Shown here: piece after piece, positions 1-9,410 of the stretch
How positions within the stretch are numbered: position 1 is the stretch's first letter
Layout of the letters: every line of letters begins with the position of its first letter
Assembly (NCBI GenBank): GCA_026196875.1
Contig: JAPHTP010000106.1
Coordinates: 1-64,000 of the forward strand
Source: Kangiellaceae bacterium
GTDB lineage: Bacteria; Pseudomonadota; Gammaproteobacteria; Enterobacterales; Kangiellaceae
Direction of reading: 5' to 3'
Length of the DNA stretch: 64,000 nt
Made by a program: the position numbers and the translations under genes
The notes under the pieces: model-generated
The model's database searches: none
What the model was told of the DNA's origin: nothing
What the model saw: only the letters and a program-made list of their open reading frames with translations

Positions 1-41
1 ATCTCCAGCAGGGAAATACCGGCTTGAAAACCTGATTTCAT
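1..41 (-). CDS. pilV: Type IV pilus minor pilin PilV-like, N-terminus only
   Basis: Only the first 13 codons lie in the window; the gene runs off the left edge. The start ATG overlaps the stop of the upstream pseudopilin gene as TAATG, which indicates translational coupling. The visible residues, MKSGFQAGISLLEI, carry the prepilin cleavage pattern: Gly, a hydrophobic stretch and Glu at +5. The GISLLE form is typical of PilV-type minor pilins, which prime assembly of the type IV pilus at the inner membrane. The name rests on this short segment and on gene order. Confidence 0.6.
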   Translation of the reverse strand, partial: MKSGFQAGISLLE

Positions 42-535
42 TAGCAGCTCCCTCCATCGGTTGTTGTCACACTACCACTGATGGACACACACACACGCCT
101 TTGTATCGATGTATCTTCCGTATCATTCATGAGTAAGTTGGCAGCGCTCGGCGTTGCAGTATTTGTGGCTGAGGTTTGTCTAAACCCATTGGAGTTAAAG
201 AAAATACCAGCGAGACTACTCGGAGTAGTAGTAATATTGACGTTGTTCGATGAGGGTTGGAAAATTCTTATTTGCTCGGCTGTTCCGCTTGGATCGGCGA
301 CCACTTCCCAACCGCCCGTCACCGGACGAACGGCGACGATAACCCCACGGTCAACCGCTTCTGCTCGGGCTAAATTTATCGCACCGACCATTTGATTCGT
401 ATTCGAGGTGATCCGCGCTCTTGAAACTGAGCCATCGAATGCGGGAAGCGCCAGGGCAGCCAAGATCCCGACCATGGCTATTGCAAAAAGCAATTCCAAC
501 AATGTAAAACCATTAAAGGCTAGATTCTTATTCAT
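41..535 (-). CDS. GspH/FimT-family type IV pseudopilin
   Basis: This 164-residue prepilin-like protein is probably a minor pilin of the type IV pilus. Its class III signal has Gly9 followed by FTLLELL, so cleavage is expected after Gly9 with Glu at +5 of the mature protein. A single hydrophobic helix follows at about residues 10-30. The next segment, with ARAEAVDRG near residue 55, is characteristic of the GspH/FimT domain. The gene lies downstream of ispH and overlaps the next pilin gene by a TAATG junction. ispH followed by fimT/fimU-pilV is a known arrangement in Pseudomonas-type genomes. FimT and FimU cannot be separated from this sequence alone. Confidence 0.85.
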   Translation of the reverse strand: MNKNLAFNGFTLLELLFAIAMVGILAALALPAFDGSVSRARITSNTNQMVGAINLARAEAVDRGVIVAVRPVTGGWEVVADPSGTAEQIRIFQPSSNNVNITTTPSSLAGIFFNSNGFRQTSATNTATPSAANLLMNDTEDTSIQRRVCVSISGSVTTTDGGSC

Positions 536-776
536 TTCCCCACACTAAAGTCGCTTTGTTTATATTAAATCGAGCTTACTTAGAATAATTCACTATCATT
601 AGCATAACTATTATTCCAATTCGCTAATATATCAACCTAGCTCCGATAGTTGTACGGCTTTAGAAGATAAGTGGACCGATATCTGGGCTTTGTGTGAAAT
701 AGCTCACACTTACCGCTCCAGCAATAAACTGAGGGTAAATTTAACAGTGTAAACTTTATTATTTTAAAACAGTTGA

Positions 777-1706
777 TTACCTTAGCTCGGGAGGAACTGG
801 AAAGTACATATTTTCAGGGTTTTCTGTCTTGAAGTCAGCCATTTCCCCTCCATACGACTTTAACTTATCTAACACTTCGTCAACTAACACTTCCGGTGCC
901 GAAGCGCCAGCAGTTACCCCAACGCTAGCGATCCCTGTTAGCCAAGTAGTTTTGATTTCTGTGGCGTTATCAATCAGGTAAGCTTTACTACCTTGGTTTT
1001 CAGCCAATTCTTTTAGTCGATTTGAGTTTGAGCTATTTTGGCTTCCAACAACCAATATTAGTTCACTAGTCTTAGCAAGCTGTTTAACTGCATCTTGACG
1101 GTTTTGAGTCGCGTAGCAAATATCATCCTTCTTAGGCCCTTCTATTGAAGGAAACTTACTTTTTAATTCACTGATAAGTCCTTTGGTTTCATCAACTGAT
1201 AGAGTAGTTTGAGAAACGAAAAACAGCTTGGACTCGTCCTTTACGTCAAGTTGTTTGATATCATCGGAATCTTCAATTAAGTACATACCACCATCTTTGT
1301 TGGCGTATTGGCCCATTGTTCCTTCCACTTCCGGGTGGCCTTTATGGCCGATAAGAACCCCTTCTTCTCCGTCCTTACTTTTACGTTTCACTTCCATATG
1401 AACTTTGGTGACCAAAGGACAAGTCGCATCGAATACCCTAAACTCTCGCTCTTTAGCCTCATTTTTAACAGCTTGGGATACACCATGAGCACTATAAATT
1501 AATGTCGCGCCTTCAGGAACATCAGCTAAATCTTCAATAAAAATAGCACCTTTCTTCTTTAAGCCATCAACTACAAATTTGTTGTGAACAACTTCATGTT
1601 TCACATAAATAGGTGCACCAAACAAATCTAACGCTCTATTTACTATTTCAATAGCCCTGTCGACGCCAGCGCAAAATCCGCGTGGATTAGCTAAATAGAT
1701 TTTCAT
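777..1706 (-). CDS. ispH: 4-hydroxy-3-methylbut-2-enyl diphosphate reductase
   Basis: IspH (LytB) catalyses the last step of the methylerythritol phosphate pathway, giving isopentenyl and dimethylallyl diphosphate. At 309 residues it has the usual length. The three cysteines that bind the iron-sulfur cluster are at Cys12 (PRGFCAGV), Cys96 (DATCPLV) and Cys197 (DDICYAT), and the conserved HxxxH-type segments are present. It lies downstream of fkpB in the conserved ileS-lspA-fkpB-ispH order, 39 nt after fkpB, so cotranscription is likely. The ATG start gives the exact family N-terminus, [12 protein letters not shown]. Confidence 0.98.
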   Translation of the reverse strand: MKIYLANPRGFCAGVDRAIEIVNRALDLFGAPIYVKHEVVHNKFVVDGLKKKGAIFIEDLADVPEGATLIYSAHGVSQAVKNEAKEREFRVFDATCPLVTKVHMEVKRKSKDGEEGVLIGHKGHPEVEGTMGQYANKDGGMYLIEDSDDIKQLDVKDESKLFFVSQTTLSVDETKGLISELKSKFPSIEGPKKDDICYATQNRQDAVKQLAKTSELILVVGSQNSSNSNRLKELAENQGSKAYLIDNATEIKTTWLTGIASVGVTAGASAPEVLVDEVLDKLKSYGGEMADFKTENPENMYFPVPPELR

Positions 1707-1745
1707 GGGCGTAGATTCCTATAGATTTGTTCTTAAATGGATATT

Positions 1746-2183
1746 TTATGCTGAAATCTGTTTAATTTCGATTTCAAATATTACCGTTTCACCGGCAAGT
1801 GGATGATTGAAGTCGACTTTGACCGAACCACCTTGAACTTCTCGAATAATTCCAGGAAGCTGACCACCTCCAGGCTGCTCGAAACCAATAATAACCCCTT
1901 TTTCCAGCTCTATGTCCTGGGGAAATTGGCTGATATCCATAAAGTGGATACTATCTGGTTGGGATTCGCCAAATGCATCCTTCGGTTCCAGCTCGAAAGT
2001 TAATTCATCTCCAACGCTTCTGCCTATTAGATACAGTTCAAAAGCTTCACTAAAACTACCGTTGCCCAATACCAACCAACTTGGTTTTCCTGAGACTTTG
2101 GTGGAATCAGCAATGCTACCATCTTTTAACTTAATAGTTACGTCGGCAAGAACCCGACTATTTTCTACAACTGTTTCAGACAT
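1746..2183 (-). CDS. fkpB: FKBP-type peptidyl-prolyl isomerase, SlpA/FkpB type
   Basis: A 145-residue cytoplasmic peptidyl-prolyl cis-trans isomerase of the small SlpA/FkpB group, which joins an FKBP domain to an inserted chaperone flap. FKBP features are visible: a strand with LKDGSIADST, the FELEPKDAFGE segment near residue 65, and the NHPLAGETVIFEIEI ending typical of this group. It sits between lspA and ispH, its standard gammaproteobacterial position, and shares their strand. No signal peptide is seen, which fits a cytosolic location. Confidence 0.95.
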   Translation of the reverse strand: MSETVVENSRVLADVTIKLKDGSIADSTKVSGKPSWLVLGNGSFSEAFELYLIGRSVGDELTFELEPKDAFGESQPDSIHFMDISQFPQDIELEKGVIIGFEQPGGGQLPGIIREVQGGSVKVDFNHPLAGETVIFEIEIKQISA

Positions 2184-2201
2184 GGGACAAATAAGAAAAT
2201 C

Positions 2202-2753
2202 CTAACTACTGGAAGACTGTGACTGTTCGTCAGTCTTTTCAGGTTCCTTATTAAAGAAACCATCGAGTAACATCATCACGGCACCAAGCATAATTACACT
2301 GTCAGCAATGTTAAACGCGGGCCAGTGGTAGTCACCATAGTACCAATCAATAAAGTCGACTACTTCGCCGATTACAATTCGATCGTATAAATTGCCCAAA
2401 GCCCCGGCAAGAATCAATGTTAGTGAAATTGAAATCCATTTTTGCTTTGCCGAAATACTGTATAACCAAATTACTAGAGCGATACTAACAAGAGTAGCAA
2501 TGGCGCTAAAAAAGAAAACTTGCCATCCGTCTTGATCAGCCAGAAATGAAAAAGCCGCCCCCGGATTATAACGGAGAACAAAGTTGAAAAACGGCATGAC
2601 TTCTACAGTTTTGTGCACACCTATTTCGTTAAAATAGTAAACGACATAATGTTTAGTCGCTTGGTCAACAATAAAAAATATCACTGTAATCCAAAGCCAT
2701 TGCAAACCCGTTTGCATTGGCTTCAAATCATGTTTTATCCAACGACTAAGCAT
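2202..2753 (-). CDS. lspA: Prolipoprotein signal peptidase
   Basis: LspA is the aspartyl signal peptidase that cleaves lipid-modified prolipoproteins in the inner membrane. Four hydrophobic helices are apparent. The catalytic motifs are present: GNLYDR with the first Asp and FNIADS with the second. The NPGAAFSFL motif is also clear. I chose ATG 2753, giving 183 residues and an 8-nt overlap with the end of ileS, because GGGAGG lies about eight bases upstream. A start ten codons earlier would extend further into ileS without benefit. The C-terminus is a short Gln/Ser-rich tail. Confidence 0.96.
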   Translation of the reverse strand: MLSRWIKHDLKPMQTGLQWLWITVIFFIVDQATKHYVVYYFNEIGVHKTVEVMPFFNFVLRYNPGAAFSFLADQDGWQVFFFSAIATLVSIALVIWLYSISAKQKWISISLTLILAGALGNLYDRIVIGEVVDFIDWYYGDYHWPAFNIADSVIMLGAVMMLLDGFFNKEPEKTDEQSQSSSS

Positions 2754-5601
2754 AAAGACGAACCTCCCCTTCACCTTCAACATTGGTTACACAACGTCCA
2801 CAAAGTTCAGGGTGGCTTTCAACAGCACCAACATCTTCACGACGGTGCCAACAACGATCACATTTTTTATGCTCTGAAGCCACTATATCGAGTTTTAAAC
2901 CTTCAATTTCAGTTGGTTCACCTTCGTCTCCACGTACAACTTTAGCTTGTGAGGTAATTAGAACGAAACGTAATTCGTCTTCTAACTTCTCTAAAACATT
3001 TGCGACTTCATCGCTTGCGTATAATGTGATTTCTGCTTCTAAAGAAGAACCGACTTTTCCATCTTTACGCATTAGTTCAAGCGCTTTATTGCATTCGGTT
3101 TTCACCGAGTCAATTAGCTTCCAATCTTGTTCAGTCATTTCGGCATTGTCTGCATTTGCATATAAACCTTCATACCAAGTTTGCCAGAAAATCTCTTGTC
3201 CCTTCTCACCAGGAATCTGTTGCCAGATTTCGAATGCTGTAAATGAAAGTACCGGCATAAACCAACGACAAACAGCTTGAACAATATGGTATAAAGCTGT
3301 TTGGCAAGACTTGTGCGCAAGCGATCCAGCTTTTGCCGTATATTGACGATCCTTAATTATATCAAGATAGAAACTGCCCATATCGAATGAACAGAAATGA
3401 TGCATAGCATTGGTAGCAACCATAAAATTATAATCGTCAAACGCGGTCTTTATTTCGTTTTGTACCTGCAAAGTTTTAGCCACAGCCCAACGGTCAAGTG
3501 GCAACATATCCTCTGGCGAAACCACATCTGTTTTAGGATCGAACCCCTTCAAGTTGGCAAGGAAAAATCTTGCGGTGTTACGCATACGACGATACTTATC
3601 GGCCGTGCGCTTTAGGATTTCGTCGGATACGGTAATCTCTGATCGATAGTCGGTAGAACCAACCCAGAGACGAAGTATATCTGAACCTAATTTATTAATG
3701 ACATCTAAAGGAGCGACAACATTGCCTAAAGACTTAGACATTTTGTTGCCATTAGCATCGACGGTAAACCCATGAGTCAATACCGCTTTATACGGTGCAT
3801 GACCGTTCATGGCGATCCCGGTTAACAATGAAGATTGGAACCAGCCTCGATGCTGATCGGAACCTTCCAGATAAAGATCCGCAGGTTCACTTAGCTCATC
3901 GCGTCTCCCCATAACGGCCGAGTGAGTTACACCAGAGTCAAACCACACATCCAATGTATCTTCAATTTTCACATAGTCATTTGCTTCATCGCCAAGCAAC
4001 TCGGAGAGCTCTAGATCGAACCAAGCTTGCATGCCGTTCTCTTCAACTAATTTTGCAACTTGCTCCATCAAATCGGTTGCCCGAGGGTGAAGCTCTTCGG
4101 TTTCCTTGTTTACAATTAAACAAAGTGGGACGCCCCAAGTACGCTGACGAGAGATACACCAGTCAGGTCTTCCATCAACCATACCTTCGATTCTTTCTTG
4201 GCCCCAATCAGGAACCCAACGAACGCCTTTGATAGCTTCGAGTGCACTTTCACGAAGACCATTTTGCGCCATAGAGATGAACCACTGAGGCGTAGCCCGG
4301 TAAATGAGCGGGGTTTTAGTTCGCCAGCAGTGAGCATAACTATGTCGAATTTTGTCTTGACGAATTAAGCGACCTTTATCAGCCAGCATTTCAGTAATTG
4401 GCTCGTCGACTTTATAAACGTGTTGACCTGGAACCTCCGGAGTTTCTTCAGCAAACACGCCGTTTGGTCCAACTAAATTTAAGGTGCCGATACCATATTC
4501 TTTACCAACAACAAAATCTTCCATACCATGATCAGGCGCAGTATGGACCAAACCTGTACCAGCATCGGTGGTAACGTGTTCACCAAGAATTAAAGGGATT
4601 TTTCGTTCGGCAAAAGGATGTTTGAAAACTAAATTTTCTAAATCGCTTCCTTTGGCACGGGCAACAACTTTATGCTCTTCAACTCCCCAACGCTGAAGGA
4701 TATCTTCAACCATCGCCTCAGCAAGAATGATTCTCTCTTTTCCTTTGCCAAGACGAGAATCATCTTCAGAAGAAAGGTCTAGCTCAACTAGTGCGTAGTC
4801 CAGATCAGCATGGGCTGATATCGCCTGACTTGAAGGAAGTGTCCAAGGGGTTGTTGTCCAGATAACAGCGGATACTTGACCTTCGCTCTTACTTGCATCA
4901 ACAGTCCCGTCACCAACTGCAGTGAATTTATCTAACACCTCCGCTTCATTTTCCGGCGCATAACGCACATCGATCGAAAAAGAAGTCTTGTCATGATATT
5001 CAACTTCAGCTTCTGCTAAAGCAGAGCCGCCTACAACGCTCCAATAAACTGGCTTAAAGCCGCGATGAAGATGACCATTATCAACTATTTTCGCAAGCGA
5101 ACGGATGATATCGGCTTCAGTATCATAATCCATCGTAAGATAAGGCTTATCCCAATCTCCAAACACGCCGAGACGAATAAAGTCTTTCTTCTGTCCTTCC
5201 ACTTGCTTAGAGGCATAGTCACGACATTTCTGACGGAATTCACCGAAGGGAACTTTAACGCCGGCTTTACCAACTTTCTTTTCAACTTGGTTTTCAATTG
5301 GCAATCCATGACAATCCCAGCCAGGTACATAAGGTGCGTCGAAACCACTTAAAGTTTTGCTTTTGATACAAAAATCTTTAAGGATCTTGTTTACAGCATG
5401 TCCTATATGGATATTACCGTTCGCATACGGAGGGCCGTCATGAAGAGTGTAGTTAGGTCGGCCTGCACAGGCCTCTCTAATTTTTTGATACAAACCGTCT
5501 TTAGTCCAATTGTTCAACATTTTCGGCTCGTTTTGAGCCAAATTGCCGCGCATAGGAAAATCAGTATCCGGCAAATTTAAAGTCGATTTGTAATCAGTCA
5601 T
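2746..5601 (-). CDS. ileS: Isoleucyl-tRNA synthetase
   Basis: A 951-residue class I aminoacyl-tRNA synthetase of the bacterial type, charging tRNA-Ile with isoleucine and editing misactivated valine. The HIGH signature is at residues 65-68 (NIHIGHAV) and KMSKS at 620-624. Between them is the inserted CP1 editing domain, with [10 protein letters not shown] near residue 250. The C-terminal zinc finger shows CDRCWHRR and LCGRC. Length and order are normal. It lies between ribF and lspA; the lspA start overlaps its end by 8 nt. Confidence 0.99.
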   Translation of the reverse strand: MTDYKSTLNLPDTDFPMRGNLAQNEPKMLNNWTKDGLYQKIREACAGRPNYTLHDGPPYANGNIHIGHAVNKILKDFCIKSKTLSGFDAPYVPGWDCHGLPIENQVEKKVGKAGVKVPFGEFRQKCRDYASKQVEGQKKDFIRLGVFGDWDKPYLTMDYDTEADIIRSLAKIVDNGHLHRGFKPVYWSVVGGSALAEAEVEYHDKTSFSIDVRYAPENEAEVLDKFTAVGDGTVDASKSEGQVSAVIWTTTPWTLPSSQAISAHADLDYALVELDLSSEDDSRLGKGKERIILAEAMVEDILQRWGVEEHKVVARAKGSDLENLVFKHPFAERKIPLILGEHVTTDAGTGLVHTAPDHGMEDFVVGKEYGIGTLNLVGPNGVFAEETPEVPGQHVYKVDEPITEMLADKGRLIRQDKIRHSYAHCWRTKTPLIYRATPQWFISMAQNGLRESALEAIKGVRWVPDWGQERIEGMVDGRPDWCISRQRTWGVPLCLIVNKETEELHPRATDLMEQVAKLVEENGMQAWFDLELSELLGDEANDYVKIEDTLDVWFDSGVTHSAVMGRRDELSEPADLYLEGSDQHRGWFQSSLLTGIAMNGHAPYKAVLTHGFTVDANGNKMSKSLGNVVAPLDVINKLGSDILRLWVGSTDYRSEITVSDEILKRTADKYRRMRNTARFFLANLKGFDPKTDVVSPEDMLPLDRWAVAKTLQVQNEIKTAFDDYNFMVATNAMHHFCSFDMGSFYLDIIKDRQYTAKAGSLAHKSCQTALYHIVQAVCRWFMPVLSFTAFEIWQQIPGEKGQEIFWQTWYEGLYANADNAEMTEQDWKLIDSVKTECNKALELMRKDGKVGSSLEAEITLYASDEVANVLEKLEDELRFVLITSQAKVVRGDEGEPTEIEGLKLDIVASEHKKCDRCWHRREDVGAVESHPELCGRCVTNVEGEGEVRLYA

Positions 5602-5657
5602 TCTCTATAAACCTAAATATCTATATAAATTAATTAGTGTTGTTTGAACCCTAGTTC

Positions 5658-6602
5658 CTACTTTGAACCATAGTTCTTAATTAGTTGGTTAATATAAACC
5701 ACATCGCGCTGAATTTGAGCTCGCAATTCCTCTACCCCAGAAAATTTCTGCTCTTCTCTGACGAAGGCCAAAAATTCGACCGCCAATTCTATCCCATAAA
5801 GGCTTGGGCTAACACCTAAAAGATGAACTTCAACACGATAATTCTTGCCATCTACAGTTGGACGAGCCCCACAATTCGCAGCCCCCCATGCAGATTTCCG
5901 CTTACCATCTTCTTGCCAATGGCATTTAACAAGATAAACACCATTTACCGGGATATTACGTCGCTTAATGGCAATATTGGCAGTGGGAAACTGGATAGTT
6001 CTACCAAGTTGTTGCCCATATCCAACTCGACCACTCATCGAAACCTCAGCTTTAAGCAATCGCGAAGCTTGTTTAAGCTTATTACTTGCAATAAGTTCTC
6101 GAATTAGCGTACTACTTACCCTTTGACCATCAACTACTACACTTGGGGTAGGTTCCAAAGTATATTGCCGTGCAGACATCTGCTCCAATAACTGAAAGTT
6201 TCCTTGACGTTTATGGCCGAAATGGAAGTCATCACCCACCACTAGGTGCTTAATCTTTAATTTACTTATGAGGATGTCTTCAACAAAATCTGCGGCAGGC
6301 ATGTTTCTAAGCGCCTGGTTAAACTGCAATACAACTAACTTGTCGATCCCTAAATTCAGGAGCTTTTGATATTTTTCTTTAAAACAAGTAAGTCTGGGAG
6401 GACAATTTTCTCCCATAAAAAATTCTTTAGGGTGTGGTTCGAATAGGAGTACGCAAGAAGGCAAGCCCATTTCTCTGGATTTTTGCAGGACTTTATCTAC
6501 AATCGCTCGGTGCCCAAGGTGGACACCATCAAAGTTACCAATGGTGGCAACACAACCTTGTTCTTGGTGTTGTAAATTGATCAGTCCTCTAACTAATTGC
6601 AT
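5658..6602 (-). CDS. ribF: Bifunctional riboflavin kinase/FMN adenylyltransferase
   Basis: RibF converts riboflavin to FMN and FMN to FAD. The N-terminal adenylyltransferase domain has the nucleotidyltransferase motif GNFDGVHLGH. The C-terminal riboflavin kinase domain starts around residue 185 with GRVGYGQQLGR and QFPTANI. I chose ATG 6602 (314 residues), which gives the normal family start MQLVRG. The upstream in-frame TTG at 6638 would add twelve residues that do not resemble the family and would run into a hairpin. The gene follows murJ and precedes ileS, the standard order. Confidence 0.97.
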   Translation of the reverse strand: MQLVRGLINLQHQEQGCVATIGNFDGVHLGHRAIVDKVLQKSREMGLPSCVLLFEPHPKEFFMGENCPPRLTCFKEKYQKLLNLGIDKLVVLQFNQALRNMPAADFVEDILISKLKIKHLVVGDDFHFGHKRQGNFQLLEQMSARQYTLEPTPSVVVDGQRVSSTLIRELIASNKLKQASRLLKAEVSMSGRVGYGQQLGRTIQFPTANIAIKRRNIPVNGVYLVKCHWQEDGKRKSAWGAANCGARPTVDGKNYRVEVHLLGVSPSLYGIELAVEFLAFVREEQKFSGVEELRAQIQRDVVYINQLIKNYGSK

Positions 6603-6635
6603 AGGGCGGCGATTTTCTAACTCGATATAAATGTG

Positions 6636-6662
6636 CAAAGACCCGCTGATTGCAGGTCTTTG
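6636..6662. other. Perfect 8-bp hairpin between murJ and ribF
   Basis: CAAAGACC at 6636-6643 pairs with GGTCTTTG at 6655-6662 across an 11-nt loop. On the minus strand it lies between the murJ stop and the ribF ATG, about 33 nt before the latter. No run of T follows in the direction of transcription, so it is not a standard terminator. It could be an mRNA processing or attenuation element. Its function is unknown. Confidence 0.45.
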
Positions 6663-6731
6663 AAAAGGCAGAATTATATACTAGTCAATGGGTTGCGGGT
6701 AGCTATTTGGTTGCCCAACGATAGACGTTTG

Positions 6732-8270
6732 CTATGCATGGCGCAAATCTTTCATTCTTACACCTGCAACAACAAGTGCAAACGCGTAAATTCCGACTGA
6801 GCCAAAAACCAAAATAAGCAAATTCCAAACTCGAGTAAATAAATCCCAATCTTGCCATGCTTCTACCGGCGCCATAACCAAAAAGATGAACGCTATCAGT
6901 AACGAATTGGCAAAAAACAGCTTATAAAACCAGGACTTCCATTGCTTGTCCGGGCTAAATATACCCTCTTTTTTCAGATTAAAATAAAGTAATGAGGCAT
7001 TTACAGTTGCAGATATCGCTGTGGCAAGGGCCAAACCGACGTGCTTGAACGGGAAAAATAAGATCAAATTGAAAACCATGTTAGTAGCCATAGCCTTTAT
7101 CGCAATTTTTACCGGAGTCTTAGTATCTTGGCGAGAGAAAAACCCTGTCGCGAGCACTTTAATAAGCATAAATCCAAGTAAACCGATGATATAGGCCTTT
7201 AAACTCAACGAAGACAAATAAGCATCAAGTAATCCAAATTTACCATGCTGGAATACGGTAAGGATAATAGGCTCCGCCATAATAAATAAACCTATGGCCG
7301 CCGGAACTCCAATCAAAAAAACTAACCTTAGTCCCCAATTAAAGGTCTGATTAAATTCATCTTGATTGTCCGCCGCGTGCTGTCTAGACAGCGATGGAAG
7401 AATTACCGTAGAAATTGCTATGGCGAACATTCCAAGTGGAAATTCCAGCATTCGATCAGACACATACAGCCAGGTAATACTGCCCGTTTGAAGAAACGAT
7501 GCAAGTATAGTGTCGAGAAGTAAATTGATCTGGCCAACCGATACACCGAAAATAGCTGGTCCCATTAAGGTTAGGATCTGCTGAACACCAGGAGAATGCC
7601 ATCCCCAGCGAGGCCTAACTAATAGTCCTTCCTTCCACAAAAATGGTAGCTGCAATAATAGTTGAACGACTCCCGCTACAAATACGCCCCAAGCAAGAGC
7701 TATAGCCGTTTCATTAGCCGCAGCCGGAGTTACAATAATCGCTGCCGAAATAATAGATACATTAAGCAAAACCGGCGTGAAAGCGGGGATCGCAAATTTA
7801 CCAACACTATTTAAAATAGAACCACAGAAGGCCGTTAATGATATAAAAAGAATATAAGGAAAAGTAATCTTCAACATTAATGAAGCCAGGTCAAATTTTT
7901 CCTGCTCATTAATAAAGCCTGGGCCAAAAAGAGTTACCAGAACTGGAGAACCAATTACTCCGAGAATAGCAACTGCAACTAAAATGGCTGCCAGGGTGCC
8001 GGAAGTTTCGGCAATAAGCTTTTTAACATCTTGAATGGATTTATTGGTTTGAAATTCGGATAGAACTGGTACAAACGCTTGCGAAAAAGCCCCTTCTGCA
8101 AATAGCCTGCGCAAAAAATTTGGGATTTTTTGCGCTACCAAGAATACATCCGTAGCACCTTCTGCACCTAATATATTGGTCATTACTATATCACGGACTA
8201 ACCCAAGTACTCGTGATATCAAGGTCATAGTACTAACAATAATGCCTGATTTAAGCAGTTGCTTAGACAT
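6732..8270 (-). CDS. murJ: Lipid II flippase MurJ
   Basis: A 512-residue inner-membrane protein of the MOP/MVF superfamily that flips the peptidoglycan precursor lipid II. It has the family N-terminus with STMTLISRVLGLVRDI, the FLRRLFAEGAFSQAFVPVL block near residue 55, and about fourteen hydrophobic helices to the end. Length is normal. It is the first gene of the murJ-ribF-ileS block. In many gammaproteobacteria rpsT lies next to it, divergent; here rpsT is about 20 kb away, with the accessory operon in between. Confidence 0.98.
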   Translation of the reverse strand: MSKQLLKSGIIVSTMTLISRVLGLVRDIVMTNILGAEGATDVFLVAQKIPNFLRRLFAEGAFSQAFVPVLSEFQTNKSIQDVKKLIAETSGTLAAILVAVAILGVIGSPVLVTLFGPGFINEQEKFDLASLMLKITFPYILFISLTAFCGSILNSVGKFAIPAFTPVLLNVSIISAAIIVTPAAANETAIALAWGVFVAGVVQLLLQLPFLWKEGLLVRPRWGWHSPGVQQILTLMGPAIFGVSVGQINLLLDTILASFLQTGSITWLYVSDRMLEFPLGMFAIAISTVILPSLSRQHAADNQDEFNQTFNWGLRLVFLIGVPAAIGLFIMAEPIILTVFQHGKFGLLDAYLSSLSLKAYIIGLLGFMLIKVLATGFFSRQDTKTPVKIAIKAMATNMVFNLILFFPFKHVGLALATAISATVNASLLYFNLKKEGIFSPDKQWKSWFYKLFFANSLLIAFIFLVMAPVEAWQDWDLFTRVWNLLILVFGSVGIYAFALVVAGVRMKDLRHA

Positions 8271-8512
8271 CTAATTCTCCATTTTTATTATCAGGGCTGA
8301 AACTAAACTTTCTTTTAACAGCCACCAAGCAACCATTTTTGACACTCCGAAAGTAGGAGCAAACAAGCTAGACCATAGGTATGAGGAGGCTTAGAGTAAC
8401 GAGAGATATTAAACTAGTCAATATAGATAATTACGGAAAGCAAAATCTTAATAGGCTGAATTGTGCATTAGCTAACAACTACAGGAAACAAAAGAATTCC
8501 CAAAGACATCAC

Positions 8513-9409
8513 TTAAATATAAGCGGCTGCACTAATAACTAACCACGCGGCCATTAGTAACTTCAGTCTAATATTTCCTAAAATAGTCGCTAATGGCTTG
8601 GCAAGAGCACCGCCAATTAAAGCCGCTGGAGCAGCAAACAAAAGCACGTCACTATTGATCGCTTCAGAGACATTTAAATGGTAAAAGACTGCGCTTATCA
8701 CAGTTAACGAAGTAACACATACGGCAACGGCGATGGCAAATTGCACTCTAAATCCGAACAGCAGCAGGACAACCGCAATTAATTCCCCAACTCCTACTGA
8801 TATCCACGCAGTGATTACTCCTCCACCCAAGCACACGAGAACAAGCCCGAACAATTCAATCATATTGAGTGTCTTTGTTCGCCCTTGATTCTTATTTTTA
8901 AATATAAACGTGCGGTATAAAATCAGAAGCGCAACCAATATAGAAAAAACCGCAAAAACCAAATGAATGGAATGAAACGGCATAAAGTTTAACCACTGTG
9001 CTCCTAACAGTCCGAGGATAGAACTTAAACTGCACACTACGAATATAGAGTTAAAATGCTGCCATTGACCTCGAAAAACGGGCATCTCGCTTCTTGCCAA
9101 GGTCATCCAAGCCAAGGCACCTGAAGTCATCCCAAAACACTGAATAGCAAAGCTGGTTGCTACTGACTCTGTTGGACTTAAACCAAGTGACATAAAAGCA
9201 GGCAGAAATACAACTCCACCTCCTGCGCCAGTAGCGTTTGCGATTGTCGCCGCAAGCAATCCAATAAAAAAGAAATGTCCTGATTCCCATACTCGCGTTG
9301 GAAGTCCGCTAATACCTTGAGTATCGAAGGCTACACAAGTTAAGAATAGAATGGATAGGCTTATAAAATAGAAGCCTATCCTGATTTTGTTTTGTCCCAA
9401 ATACATCAT
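8513..9409 (-). CDS. TauE/SafE-family membrane permease
   Basis: A 298-residue polytopic membrane protein of the TauE/SafE (COG0730) family, which includes putative exporters of sulfite and organosulfonates. About eight hydrophobic helices are visible. The family's first repeat appears near residues 50-85, with TGAGGGVVFLPAF and a following SVATSFAI helix; a second copy of the pattern starts near residue 190 (LGGGVITAWISVGVGE). It is the last gene of the accessory operon, one base after the beta-barrel gene. Its substrate cannot be predicted. It could export a by-product or intermediate of the pathway, or be an unrelated passenger. Confidence 0.8.
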   Translation of the reverse strand: MMYLGQNKIRIGFYFISLSILFLTCVAFDTQGISGLPTRVWESGHFFFIGLLAATIANATGAGGGVVFLPAFMSLGLSPTESVATSFAIQCFGMTSGALAWMTLARSEMPVFRGQWQHFNSIFVVCSLSSILGLLGAQWLNFMPFHSIHLVFAVFSILVALLILYRTFIFKNKNQGRTKTLNMIELFGLVLVCLGGGVITAWISVGVGELIAVVLLLFGFRVQFAIAVAVCVTSLTVISAVFYHLNVSEAINSDVLLFAAPAALIGGALAKPLATILGNIRLKLLMAAWLVISAAAYI

Positions 9410-9410
9410 A

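Noticed and set aside
81-395. 104-codon plus-strand frame opposite the pseudopilin gene
   Set aside because: The minus-strand pseudopilin has a clear prepilin motif; the opposite frame has no support.
2783-3280. 165-codon plus-strand frame opposite the end of ileS
   Set aside because: It lies fully inside ileS on the other strand, is rich in Ser and Arg, and has no promoter or ribosome-binding site. It is a shadow frame.
8271-8512. Gap between murJ and the accessory operon searched for an insertion scar
   Set aside because: I found no tRNA fragment, direct repeat matching the rpsT side, integrase or IS end. The insertion mechanism cannot be stated.
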